From NCBI GenBank assembly GCA_027491315.1, contig JAIXWL010000003.1:124001-188000 (forward strand): 64,000 bases of DNA. Reading direction: 5' to 3'. The stretch is from Cytophagaceae bacterium. Its GTDB lineage: Bacteria > Bacteroidota > Bacteroidia > Cytophagales > Spirosomataceae. Below the pieces are notes generated by a model. The model made no database searches. It was not told where the DNA came from and saw nothing but the letters and a program-made list of their open reading frames with translations. Numbering within the stretch: the stretch's first letter is position 1; each line of letters opens with the position of its first letter. Both the position numbers and the translations under genes were made by a program. This document shows, one piece after another, positions 8,932 through 17,044 of this stretch.

Positions 8932-8957
8932 ACCTTTGATGAAGTATAATACTCCAC

Positions 8958-9084
8958 AAATATAAAAAAGACAAAAATTATTTAGGCATATCCCTTATAA
9001 ATAAGGAAATATTACTGCAAAATTAGATTGAAAAGGAAATAATTCTATATATTAACATTCTGTTAACAAAAATCCGAAAAAATT
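8958..9084. promoter_or_regulatory. Divergent ald / lrp control region with two palindromes
   Basis: The ald/lrp intergenic DNA contains two perfect palindromes: CCTTAT-AA-ATAAGG (8993-9006) and TTAACA-TTC-TGTTAA (9052-9066). The second ends 18 bases before the lrp ATG. A minus-strand TATATTTG box (around 8957-8964) probably serves ald, though no convincing -33 element accompanies it. Lrp/AsnC proteins bind dyad sites of about 15 bp in such regions, so these are candidate operators. Which protein binds is inference. Confidence 0.4.
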
Positions 9085-9558
9085 ATGGCTTCCAAACTCA
9101 ACTTAGATGCGCTAGATTTAAAGATTTTGAAAATCATTCAAGGCAAAGGGCAAAAAAAACTCAAAGATGTAGCCGCCCAAGTCAATTTATCCCTCTCTCC
9201 TACGCATGATCGAATTCGGAAACTGGAGAAAGATGGATATATCATGTCCTACGTAGGATTACTTAACCGTAAAATGTTGGATTTAGGTTTATTGGTGCAC
9301 TGCCAAGTTACGCTAGAAAAGCAAAACCGTAAAAATTTCAAAGAGTTTGAACAAGCAGTTCAAGCTTTTCCTGAGGTTTTATCATGCCATTTAGTTTCAG
9401 GGAACTTTGATTATTATTTGATGGTTGTTAGCTCGGATGTAGAAAGTTATAACCGTTTTTACCAAGAGAAATTGGCTGTACTCCCCACAGTAGCCCATAT
9501 CAATAGTTTATTTGTGATGGATGAAATTAAACAAAGTACAGAATTACCAATTCCTTGA
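9085..9558 (+). CDS. Lrp/AsnC-family transcriptional regulator
   Basis: 157-residue regulator. The N-terminal winged HTH (LDLKILKIIQGKGQKKLKDVAAQVNLSLSPTHDRIRKLEKDGYI) is followed by a RAM ligand/oligomerisation domain (ALAVHCQVTLEK-like beta strand, then VLSCHLVSGNFDYYLMVVSSDVESY). Proteins of this family form octamers and respond to amino acids. Divergence from alanine dehydrogenase suggests alanine or another amino acid as effector and ald as target, as with known ald-linked Lrp proteins such as AldR. The ssrA promoter begins within the last few codons of this gene. Confidence 0.93.
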   Translation: MASKLNLDALDLKILKIIQGKGQKKLKDVAAQVNLSLSPTHDRIRKLEKDGYIMSYVGLLNRKMLDLGLLVHCQVTLEKQNRKNFKEFEQAVQAFPEVLSCHLVSGNFDYYLMVVSSDVESYNRFYQEKLAVLPTVAHINSLFVMDEIKQSTELPIP

Positions 9559-9586
9559 CAAAGGCCTATTTAATGTTGTACCTTTG
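9555..9586 (+). promoter_or_regulatory. Predicted ssrA promoter (TTG-N21-TACCTTTG)
   Basis: TTG at 9555-9557 and a perfect Bacteroidota -7 box TACCTTTG at 9579-9586 are separated by 21 bases. The mature tmRNA 5' end is 14 bases downstream, leaving a very short precursor leader. The TTG overlaps the last codon of the upstream Lrp gene. Confidence 0.65.
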
Positions 9587-9599
9587 CATCTCAAATAAT

Positions 9600-9971
9600 G
9601 GGGTCGACCGGTTTTGACAGCTTATGTCGGTCGGTGGTAAGCACGTCGGGAGTTGTAGGCATTTCCTGTTAAAAAAACCTTCGAATTATAACTGGCAATA
9701 CACAGTATGCCATGGCTGCTTAATCTTAGAGATTAATCAATTTGCCATCGTTCAGCCTTCTCCAAACTCTGCCGAGGAGGGCATCTGAGCGTCGACATGC
9801 AGAGTCGATAAGTTCGAATTTCTCTACGGACTTGTTAGTATCCAGAGGATAAGTTGAAAGTTTGGGTCTGATGTGAACCCGCTTTTGATCGAAAAATAAT
9901 CACAGCTAAACGTGTAGAAAGCTATTGTTCGCTAGGTTTGGACGAGGGTTCGAATCCCTCCGACTCCACCA
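9600..9971 (+). ncRNA. ssrA: tmRNA (transfer-messenger RNA)
   Basis: Rescues stalled ribosomes by acting first as tRNA-Ala and then as a short mRNA. The 5' GGGGTCG pairs with the 3' CGACTCC, giving the G3-U70 wobble recognised by AlaRS. The T arm is GAGGGTTCGAATCCCTC and CCA is encoded. The resume frame most likely begins at GGC (9694) and reads GNTQYAMAA before TAA at 9721-9723, matching the G...YA.AA tags of Bacteroidota. A strong hairpin terminator follows 33 bases later. Confidence 0.95.
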
Positions 9972-10003
9972 GGGTTTTATTCTTCCCAACAATTCAAGTA
10001 CTT

Positions 10004-10030
10004 GGCCCGGTTTTTAACCGGGCCTTTTTT
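10004..10030 (+). terminator. Intrinsic terminator of ssrA
   Basis: A perfect 9-bp stem (GGCCCGGTT / AACCGGGCC) with loop TTT is followed by six T. It lies 32 bases after the tmRNA CCA end. Confidence 0.88.
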
Positions 10031-10083
10031 AATCAAATATAAATGAAGGACTATTTATATATATTTGATAAAAAGTAATTTAT

Positions 10084-11391
10084 ATGACGAAAGTATGTGT
10101 AATTGGTGCTGGTCCTTCTGGAATAACTGCCTTGAAAAACATGATAGACCAAGGTCTAGATACGGTTTGTTATGAATTTAATACCCAAGTAGGAGGAAAC
10201 TGGATTTATAATGAGCAATTGGGGCACTCGAGTGTCTTCGAAACTACCCATATAATTAGTTCCAAAACCCTTTCACAATATGAAGACTTTAGCTTCGATG
10301 ATTTCGAAAAAGGGATGCCTGATTACCCTTCGCATAATCAATTAAGACGCTATTTTCAAGCTTATGCTGAACATTTTAATCTATACCCACACATTCAATT
10401 CCAAACTTTGGTAAAATCCTGCGAATTAGATGAAGCTAATAATTGGGTTATAAAAACAGAGAAGAACGGCATTGAAAAAACAGAACACTTTACCCATTTA
10501 GTTGTTTGCAATGGGCATCACTGGCTACCTAGAATGCCTCAATATCCAGGTGAGTTCACCGGTAAATTCATGCATTCACATGAATTCAAAAAGGCGGAAC
10601 CATTCAGAGATCAACGTATACTTGTCATAGGTGGCGGAAATTCAGCCTGCGACGTGGCGGTAGAAACATCTCGGGTGAGCAAGAAAACGAGCATTAGCTG
10701 GAGAAGAGGCTACCGAATTGTACCCAAATTTTTGTTTGGCAAACCGAGTGATGTAGTAGCATCTAAGTTGACATTTTTGCCCACTAAGTTGAAATTTTTC
10801 TTATCAGAATTATCCGTCAAAATAATCTCTGGTTCTAATAGGCACTATGGCCTTCAAGAGCCAGAACATGCCATCACAGGAACGCATCCCACCATCAACG
10901 AGGAACTATTGTACAAAGTAAGGCATGGCAAAGTATTCCCCAAAGGAGATATTGATCACTTTGAAGGGCAGCATGTCCATTTCAAGGATGGTACCGTGGA
11001 AGAGTTTGATACAATCATCGCTTGCACAGGCTATATTTTAGAACACCCATTTTTTCGAAAAGACTTCATAAATTATAGCGAGGGGGACGTCCCACTTTAC
11101 TTAAAAATGCTACATGAAAAATACGATAATCTATTTTTTGTAGGTATGTTTCAACCGCTTGGTTGCATTTGGCCAGGGGCTGAATTGCAAAGTAAGATAG
11201 CGGCAAGGGCCATTAAGGGACTTTGGCATAGACCCAAGAACATCGCCGAATTATGCCAAAGAGAAGTCACTCATCCTCATTTGCATCAAATAAAAACACC
11301 TCGGCATACGATTACGGTGGACTTCCATTTATTTGTCAAGGAACTGAAGAAACACCTTCCCTCAAATTACATCAGTAAATCCCCCGCTTAA
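10084..11391 (+). CDS. Flavin-containing monooxygenase (class B flavoprotein)
   Basis: FAD/NADPH monooxygenase of 435 residues. It has the FAD Rossmann motif GAGPSG (8-13), the FMO signature FTGKFMHSHEFK (F-x-G-x3-H-x3-F, about 158-169) and the NADPH Rossmann motif GGGNSA (about 182). An ATG motif-like stretch DTIIACTGYILEHPFF comes later. Such enzymes oxygenate soft nucleophiles (N or S) or perform Baeyer-Villiger oxidation of ketones. Stop and next start overlap as TAATG, so it is translationally coupled to an alpha/beta hydrolase. This pairing resembles Baeyer-Villiger monooxygenase plus esterase modules. The natural substrate is unknown. Confidence 0.88.
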   Translation: MTKVCVIGAGPSGITALKNMIDQGLDTVCYEFNTQVGGNWIYNEQLGHSSVFETTHIISSKTLSQYEDFSFDDFEKGMPDYPSHNQLRRYFQAYAEHFNLYPHIQFQTLVKSCELDEANNWVIKTEKNGIEKTEHFTHLVVCNGHHWLPRMPQYPGEFTGKFMHSHEFKKAEPFRDQRILVIGGGNSACDVAVETSRVSKKTSISWRRGYRIVPKFLFGKPSDVVASKLTFLPTKLKFFLSELSVKIISGSNRHYGLQEPEHAITGTHPTINEELLYKVRHGKVFPKGDIDHFEGQHVHFKDGTVEEFDTIIACTGYILEHPFFRKDFINYSEGDVPLYLKMLHEKYDNLFFVGMFQPLGCIWPGAELQSKIAARAIKGLWHRPKNIAELCQREVTHPHLHQIKTPRHTITVDFHLFVKELKKHLPSNYISKSPA

Positions 11392-12089
11392 TGAAAGAAA
11401 CGATAGTTTTTGTTCATGGTATGTGTCACGGATCTTGGTGCTGGGAGGAGCAATTTATCCCATATTTCGAGAAACTGGGTTATAATTGTATTGGGTTCAA
11501 TCTTCCTGGGCATGAAACAGAAGGAAGAACCAGGCCTATTTCCTATTCGCTTAGCGATTATGTCCAAGCACTTCGCAAGCAAGTAGAAAACTTACAGGAA
11601 CCTCCTATCATTGTTGGACATTCCATGGGTGGAATGATACTACAACATTTTCTAAAGACAAGATTATGTAAAAAGGCTGTTTTAATGTCATCGGTTCCTC
11701 CCTCGGGTGTGTTATTAGCCAGCCTTCGTGTGATATTTCGTTACCCGGGTGTGATACCCCATTTACTACTTGGAAATCTGTTAGGTGCCTTTAAAAAATA
11801 TCCCCATTTGATATTAAATAAGGCTACACTGACAGCGCGATATTCGCCTCGAATGTGTGCTGAATCATTTAGAGCGTATGTAGATTTGTTAATACCCATA
11901 TCACACAGATCTTCTTTACCTATATTAGTTTTAGGTGGTTCAAAAGATGGACTCATCACCGTTCGTGAATTTGAAAGCACTGCAAATCACTACCATGCTA
12001 AACTTAGCATCATAGAAGGCGGGTCACATGACCTAATGCTAGATGAAGATTATGAAAAATCAGCAAGAGCCATAGAAGAGTGGATTTGA
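11391..12089 (+). CDS. Alpha/beta hydrolase, coupled to the flavin monooxygenase
   Basis: 232-residue hydrolase of the alpha/beta fold. It has the oxyanion region FVHGMCHGSWCWEEQFIPYFEKLG, nucleophile elbow GHSMGGM with Ser78, a probable acid in GGSKDGLI and the C-terminal histidine in EGGSHDLMLDED. No signal peptide is present, so it is cytoplasmic. It shares the TAATG junction with the monooxygenase, and a linked function is likely: hydrolysing an ester or lactone made by that enzyme is a reasonable inference. Sequence alone does not separate esterase from C-C hydrolase or lactonase. Confidence 0.85.
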   Translation: MKETIVFVHGMCHGSWCWEEQFIPYFEKLGYNCIGFNLPGHETEGRTRPISYSLSDYVQALRKQVENLQEPPIIVGHSMGGMILQHFLKTRLCKKAVLMSSVPPSGVLLASLRVIFRYPGVIPHLLLGNLLGAFKKYPHLILNKATLTARYSPRMCAESFRAYVDLLIPISHRSSLPILVLGGSKDGLITVREFESTANHYHAKLSIIEGGSHDLMLDEDYEKSARAIEEWI

Positions 12090-12568
12090 TTATATTCCAT
12101 TTGACCAATACTTCTACTTTAAATGAGGATCAACTCCATTCTTACAAGACCAGCAAGATTTTTTTTCAGAAACTATTATATATTTAAACTGAGCTTTACA
12201 TATGTGAAAAACACCAAGAAAAAAAGACGCGGACTTCTATGTTTTGTTTAAGCAAAGAATACTTGCAAAGTCGAAAGACCTTACATGTTTTAATTATTAT
12301 TTAACATATTAAATCTAAGGTTAGCCTCAAAAAATATATTAGAATGAGCAATTTAATTGTTCAATGGAAACTATTGAACTTTTGGAAATTAAAATTCAAA
12401 AATAAAGGCTTTAGTTGTTACAATCTGAAATTTTTAGAGATAAACAATTTAAAATTTAAACTAGTGGTGTTCAGTAAGGCCCCACCGAAAGCCTAACTGT
12501 TGATTTTCAATTAATTAGATGTACTTTTAATTTAAAATAGGCCAACTTTATTAAAGATTTCAAATAAC
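12090..12568. other. AT-rich intergenic stretch, no gene recognised
   Basis: 479 bases between the hydrolase and the convergent zinc-module gene. No ORF of convincing length is seen, only scattered short frames. One perfect inverted repeat, GTTCAAT-N7-ATTGAAC, lies at 12359-12379 and has no T-run, so its role is unclear. Base composition is more AT-rich than the neighbouring housekeeping genes. Confidence 0.6.
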
Positions 12569-13903
12569 TTATTTTAAAAAATCTAAAATTAAGGTTTCAA
12601 TTTCTTGAGCAAAATAAGGTATTTCAATTAGGGTTATATTTGATTTTTCAAAAAATTTCCTTTTGATTAAATCCCTTTTAACAGTACTTAAAAATGCCTT
12701 TTCTCCTCCAAAAATTTCTAATGGTACATAATGTTGGATCCCATTATATTCAATAACTAAGTTTTGTGCTGGTAAATAAAAATCACATCTCAAATTATTT
12801 ATATACCTAAGACCTAAGAAAGTTTTTTGCTCCTCAAATTCAATATTATTTCTTTTTAAAATTTCTCTAATAATTGCTTCGCCTTTACTTGAATTACAAA
12901 TGGGGCAGCCAGAACCCTTGTAATGATTTACTGGCACTTGTAAAAATATCCCATGCCTAGAACAACTTATTTCAATTGGGGTAAATATATTAATGAAATT
13001 TTCCTCTTTGTAGGAATATTTATCTCCATGTTTGTTTTTTGCTCTTTTCTCAAAATCTTTAAAATTAATTTTTTGTCCTTCGTGAACTTCTTCAATAGCA
13101 CATTTCCTGCAACCTCTACCTGAATAATGTAGATATGGTGCTTGTTCAAACCAACCATGTTTTTCGCATTTTATTTTAGTCTTTGAGGTAACATTAACAT
13201 ATGATTTCTCATCATATTTATATCTGTCACCATGGGCCACTTTAAAAAGGTTTAAAACAACATTCCAAGCCTTCTGATTTGATTCACCTGCTTGTATATT
13301 TCCACAAATCGGACAACCTGACTTCATAGAAATATGAGAATGAGGGGTTTGACTATACTCTCCGTGAATTTTGCATCTAATTTTAATTTTAGTAGTGTAA
13401 TTTTTATAGGAATCTTTGAAATACTCATATTTATTTCCATGAATATCATTTGCTCTTTTTAAAAAGGTATTCCAGTCTAAGGAGATATTTTTATTAGCCA
13501 TTAACCTACCACATTTAGGGCAACCTTGTTTTCCCGCAATATGTGAATTCGGTTTCATTGAAAAAATCCCATGAATAGGGCAAATGATATCGATTTTTGT
13601 TTGGCTATTATGATAATTAGCCTGCTCGTAACTATACTTTTTTCCATGAATTGCTTCTGCTGAAAAAATGAATTGATCTTTGCTAAATCTTTGTGTTTTT
13701 GCCCTTGAATTTTGACCACATGAAGGACAATTTTGACCTTTAAGGTGATTATTTACGGATTGAAAAAAAATGCCATGCTTTGGGCAAATTATTTGTACTT
13801 TATCTTTTGTTTTTCTCAATTCTACTAATGAATAATCATACGTATTCCCGTGCTTTTCAAAAGCTCTTAATTTAAAATTTTCAATATTCAGTTTAATTCT
13901 CAT
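12569..13903 (-). CDS. Five-module CxxH/CxxC zinc-binding protein fused to a Vsr/DUF559-like nuclease domain
   Basis: 444 residues from the ATG at 13903 (ATG at 13930 is also possible; the track start at 13951 is TTG). Five copies of a module of about 60 residues occupy roughly 6-66, 74-136, 142-205, 212-274 and 280-340. Each reads F...A..HG.KY.Y...Y.N...KI.I.C..HG.F.Q.P..H..G..GCP.C, so each keeps CxxHG and CxxC as zinc ligands. The last 100 residues contain RCDFYLPAQNLVIEYNGIQHY, with D374 and E385 arranged as in PD-(D/E)XK nucleases of the Vsr/DUF559 group. The modules resemble phage and viral DUF723-type repeats thought to bind DNA. A site-specific or modification-sensitive endonuclease is inference. 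It stands alone in AT-rich DNA. Confidence 0.8.
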   Translation of the reverse strand: MRIKLNIENFKLRAFEKHGNTYDYSLVELRKTKDKVQIICPKHGIFFQSVNNHLKGQNCPSCGQNSRAKTQRFSKDQFIFSAEAIHGKKYSYEQANYHNSQTKIDIICPIHGIFSMKPNSHIAGKQGCPKCGRLMANKNISLDWNTFLKRANDIHGNKYEYFKDSYKNYTTKIKIRCKIHGEYSQTPHSHISMKSGCPICGNIQAGESNQKAWNVVLNLFKVAHGDRYKYDEKSYVNVTSKTKIKCEKHGWFEQAPYLHYSGRGCRKCAIEEVHEGQKINFKDFEKRAKNKHGDKYSYKEENFINIFTPIEISCSRHGIFLQVPVNHYKGSGCPICNSSKGEAIIREILKRNNIEFEEQKTFLGLRYINNLRCDFYLPAQNLVIEYNGIQHYVPLEIFGGEKAFLSTVKRDLIKRKFFEKSNITLIEIPYFAQEIETLILDFLK

Positions 13904-14304
13904 TCTAAAAATTGTTTTTAAAACAACCATATTCGATTTACAATCAACCAATTTTTAAATTAGTCTAGCATTCCAGTTTTGAATATATAAAAAACAAATG
14001 CTTGATAATTATCAAACAATAGTAATTTTTCAAAATAGTAAAATCAACAATTTACTTCTCCGTAAAGGTACTCTATCCATAACACTACCCAGAACTCGGC
14101 AAGCGTTTTTACATCCCCACCATTATATCGTCAAAACCTTTAAAATTTTTACTAAGGAATGGTACATCGCATGATTAATCTACCCGTGAGCTATTGAAAT
14201 ATAATAAATCACAAGTTGGGAAACCTTATTAACAATTGTTGGTTTTAGTTATGGTTAAGCTTTAATTAACCCAAATAAATTCGCCCTAATTAAAATTTAA
14301 TGGT
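13904..14304. other. AT-rich intergenic stretch, possible decayed coding remnant
   Basis: 401 bases without a supported gene. Most is AT-rich. The segment 14086-14177 is less so and reads as 30 sense codons (YPELGKRFYIP...), but it has a stop just upstream and no start, so it may be a relic of a lost gene or chance. No ssrA 3'-end duplicate, tRNA or transposase relic was found. Confidence 0.4.
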
Positions 14305-15315
14305 ATGAACATAATTCGTATACTCGTTTTTTTTCTTTGTCCAATCCTCATTTATGCGCAAACTGATACCACGGACACTTTCGACTATAATAATTTTGGA
14401 GATGCCGATGGGGTAAAAAGGTACTGTACGGTTAAAGTGTTAAATCAAACACCCCAACGAATCTTCCATATAGGCTTTGAGAACTATGGACATTTTCCCA
14501 TGCCAGGAGTTAGATTTAATGCAGCAGATTTACCCAGTACCATACATGTTGACCAAGTTAATGCCATACGCGCTCAGGTGAATATTCCCGTATTGTCAAC
14601 TAATAAAATTATTTGGCAAATGGGGTTCAACTATTGGGGAAGTAATTTTAAGGTAGCTAATCCAAACATTAATTCCTTTGCGAACTCATTAAACAACAAC
14701 ACTTTAGTTACTGCTGGAATAAATACAACGGTGTTTAAGCCATTGAATGAAAAGAATTTTATGATTTTTCAAGCAAGCTATGATGTAAATGGGCTTTTTA
14801 ATGGAACCAAGGATATAAGTTCGCAGGCCTTTACTACCAGTCTAACACTCATCTATGGTTGGAAAACATCTGAAAAAAATATGATAGGAACTGGCTTGGC
14901 AAGAACCTACCGTGCTGGTCAGCCTATTTTTGCACCCGCATTATTTTGGAATAAAACCTTCAATGAAAAATGGGGAATGGAACTTTTATTGCCTGCACGA
15001 GCTCATGTGAGATATAACATTTCTGTCTCCAACATATTACAAGCGGGATTCGAAGTAGAAGGGAATCAATATTGGGCGAATGTTCCAGGAATAGAAAATG
15101 TCTACCTACAGCGAGGGGAAATTAAGCCTCGGATTAGTTGGGATAAAAAGCTATTTGGCTTTCTTTGGCTTAACCTACAAGCAGGATTGCGCTACAATTT
15201 CCGCTTTGATGTAGCCAATGCTTATAATGCTAAGGAAGAAAGCCAAAAATATTTTACAAGTAATTTAGGAAACCCATTATTCTTCAATGTATCATTGAAT
15301 TTTGTATCTCCCTAA
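14305..15315 (+). CDS. Predicted outer-membrane beta-barrel protein (DUF6268-like)
   Basis: 336 residues with a signal peptide (MNIIRILVFFLCPILIYA, cut before QTDT). Alternating hydrophobic/polar strands run throughout, with aromatic-rich segments such as IIWQMGFNYWGSNF, MIFQASYDVNG, LTLIYGWKTSEKNMIG and LFWNKTFNEKWGMELLLPA, ending in FNVSLNFVSP. This pattern fits a 12- to 14-strand outer-membrane barrel and resembles DUF6268 proteins. Substrate and role are unknown. Its stop codon abuts that of the convergent DUF2147 gene. Confidence 0.7.
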   Translation: MNIIRILVFFLCPILIYAQTDTTDTFDYNNFGDADGVKRYCTVKVLNQTPQRIFHIGFENYGHFPMPGVRFNAADLPSTIHVDQVNAIRAQVNIPVLSTNKIIWQMGFNYWGSNFKVANPNINSFANSLNNNTLVTAGINTTVFKPLNEKNFMIFQASYDVNGLFNGTKDISSQAFTTSLTLIYGWKTSEKNMIGTGLARTYRAGQPIFAPALFWNKTFNEKWGMELLLPARAHVRYNISVSNILQAGFEVEGNQYWANVPGIENVYLQRGEIKPRISWDKKLFGFLWLNLQAGLRYNFRFDVANAYNAKEESQKYFTSNLGNPLFFNVSLNFVSP

Positions 15316-15780
15316 TCACTGTTTAGCTTGTTGCCTTGTCCAATTATCTGTTCTACCAATCAAGGAAACTCCGATGTATCCTCTAACTTCCAGCGTATTG
15401 GCAGAAGTCAACTTGATGGTACAAGAATAGGTATTTCCATTTTTAGGATCATAAATATTCCCTCCCTCCCAGGTATTATTTTCCTTGAATTGAAATCCCC
15501 AAATATTGATTAAGCCCAAAATAGGTCTTTTTCTGGAAGCCTCTTCTGGATGATTTTTATCCACTTTGGGATTACCCGTTTCAGGATCTACGGGTTCTTT
15601 TAACCAAACTATTTTACCTTGGTACTTATCACCATTCTTATAAATACGGACCATAGCGGTTCCTTCACCCGTTTTCCATACCCCTACTATCGCATCAGGA
15701 TTATCGAAAGCAGATACAAAACTTGAGCACAATGAAAAAATAATCGTTAATAACAGGGAATAAATAAATGCATGTTTCAT
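15316..15780 (-). CDS. Secreted DUF2147 protein
   Basis: 154 residues: a signal peptide (about 1-24, ending FVSAFD) followed by one DUF2147 domain. Typical features are the opening AIVGVWKTGEGTAMVRIYKNGDKYQGKIVWLKEP, the middle LGLINIWGFQF and the end LEVRGYIGVSLIGRTDNWTR. DUF2147 proteins are small lipocalin-like beta-barrels in the periplasm with no firm function. It is monocistronic and faces the beta-barrel gene tail to tail with no gap. Confidence 0.85.
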   Translation of the reverse strand: MKHAFIYSLLLTIIFSLCSSFVSAFDNPDAIVGVWKTGEGTAMVRIYKNGDKYQGKIVWLKEPVDPETGNPKVDKNHPEEASRKRPILGLINIWGFQFKENNTWEGGNIYDPKNGNTYSCTIKLTSANTLEVRGYIGVSLIGRTDNWTRQQAKQ

Positions 15781-16084
15781 GGTAAGTAGTTTTTTGTGTT
15801 TAAATAATATGGTATAATATCAAATTTTAACGATAACTATTGAACTGTCACTAATGTTATTTTATTGCAATAAAACTTTTAGGGGATAAAAAAATCAAGC
15901 TATTCAATGGCATAAACTTTTGAGATTTCTTTGATTTATGAAAATTAAATAAGGTCTTTAAATAAGATTCATACACAATTCCAATTACAGGATAAGACCC
16001 GCCTTATTTCAATTTTATTGTAATTCTGGATTAAAACAATGAAAAAATCGTAAATTCATTGTTCAAACAATACTCAATTTTACT
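15781..16084. other. Divergent intergenic region between the DUF2147 and DUF1080 genes
   Basis: 304 bases separating two divergent genes that must hold both promoters. No clean TTG-N19/21-TAnnTTTG pair was found in either direction and no strong hairpin is present. Confidence 0.4.
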
Positions 16085-17038
16085 ATGAAACAAAGATTCA
16101 TTCAAAGCATTAAAACGACTTTCATACTATCTATGCTAAGTTTGTCTTTTGGAACATTCGCACAAGTTCCTGCAGGACATTCAGTAGTTGAAGGCAGATG
16201 GGATATCACTATTACCAAGAGAAATGTAACTACTCCTGCCTGGTTAGAGGTAACACATTCAGGCTTAAAGACCTTAACTGGCCATTTCGTTGGTGATGGG
16301 GGAAGTTCAAGACCTATTTCAAAAGTAAATTTTGTTAATAATGTCCTTTCCTTCAGCATTCCTCCACAATGGGAAAATTCTGATAAGGATTTGTCCTTAG
16401 AAGCTGAATTAAAAGATGATAAATTAATGGGTACCTTAACTACTCCATTAGGAGAAAAATTTCGTATTCTAGGAGTTAGAGCCCCTAAATTATGGAGAGA
16501 AAAAGCACCTGTTTGGGGAACCCCGATTAGCCTTTTTAATGGCAAAAACATGGATGGATGGCAAACACTAGGACCAGACAATCAATGGGTAGCTGAAAAC
16601 GGAATCATGAAAAGTCCAAGAACGGGAGCGAATATACGTACGGTTCAAACATTCCAAGACTTTAAACTACATGCAGAATTCCGCGTTCCAAAAGAAAGTA
16701 ATAGCGGACTTTATTTACGTGGTCGTTATGAAATCCAAGTGGCGGACAGCAAAGGTTTAGAGCCTGCCAAAGACCAATTAGGCGCTGTTTATGGATTTAT
16801 TGCTCCCCTAGAAAATGTGGCTAAAGAGGCTGGTGAATGGCAGACCTATGATATTGAATTAGTAGGTCGTAATATCACCGTTACTTTAAATGGAAAAACC
16901 GTCATCTACAAAGCAGAAATTCCAGGAATCACTGGTGGTGCTTTAGATAGCAATGAAGGAGAAGCTGGTCCAATTATGATTCAAGGAGACCACGGTCCAG
17001 TTGAATATAGAAATTTGATTATTACTCCAGCGAAGTAA
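16085..17038 (+). CDS. Secreted DUF1080 (3-keto-disaccharide hydrolase-like) protein
   Basis: 317 residues with a signal peptide ending in FGTFAQ. Residues about 25-140 form a beta-rich N-terminal region. From about 148 comes the DUF1080 concanavalin-like fold, with its opening SLFNGKNMDGWQ, the core HAEFRVPKESNSGLYLRGRYEIQVADS and the terminal GPIMIQGDHGPVEYRNLIITP. Members bind or hydrolyse sugars; several have been assigned as 3-keto-disaccharide or 3-keto-glucoside hydrolases. It probably acts in the periplasm or at the surface, consistent with the nearby polysaccharide genes. The exact activity cannot be read from sequence. Confidence 0.85.
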   Translation: MKQRFIQSIKTTFILSMLSLSFGTFAQVPAGHSVVEGRWDITITKRNVTTPAWLEVTHSGLKTLTGHFVGDGGSSRPISKVNFVNNVLSFSIPPQWENSDKDLSLEAELKDDKLMGTLTTPLGEKFRILGVRAPKLWREKAPVWGTPISLFNGKNMDGWQTLGPDNQWVAENGIMKSPRTGANIRTVQTFQDFKLHAEFRVPKESNSGLYLRGRYEIQVADSKGLEPAKDQLGAVYGFIAPLENVAKEAGEWQTYDIELVGRNITVTLNGKTVIYKAEIPGITGGALDSNEGEAGPIMIQGDHGPVEYRNLIITPAK

Positions 17039-17044
17039 TTGAAT

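Noticed and set aside
8871-8957. N-terminal extension of alanine dehydrogenase in the ORF track
   Set aside because: It starts at GTG inside a promoter box and reads through a terminator stem; the family N-terminus begins at the ATG at 8870.
9943-9971. Attachment-site duplication of the ssrA 3' end
   Set aside because: No second copy of the T-arm/acceptor sequence was found downstream to 14.3 kb, and no integrase gene is present.
12359-12379. GTTCAAT-N7-ATTGAAC dyad considered as an operator or terminator
   Set aside because: It lies in a gene-less AT-rich stretch with no T-run and no nearby start codon it could control; chance is plausible.
14086-14177. Thirty-codon open stretch (YPELGKRFYIP...) in an intergenic region
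   Set aside because: There is no start codon and a stop lies just upstream; it may be a gene relic but is too short to assign.
16102-16581. Minus-strand ORF of 159 aa inside the DUF1080 gene
   Set aside because: It is antisense to a well-supported secreted protein with recognisable domain motifs; it has no family features.
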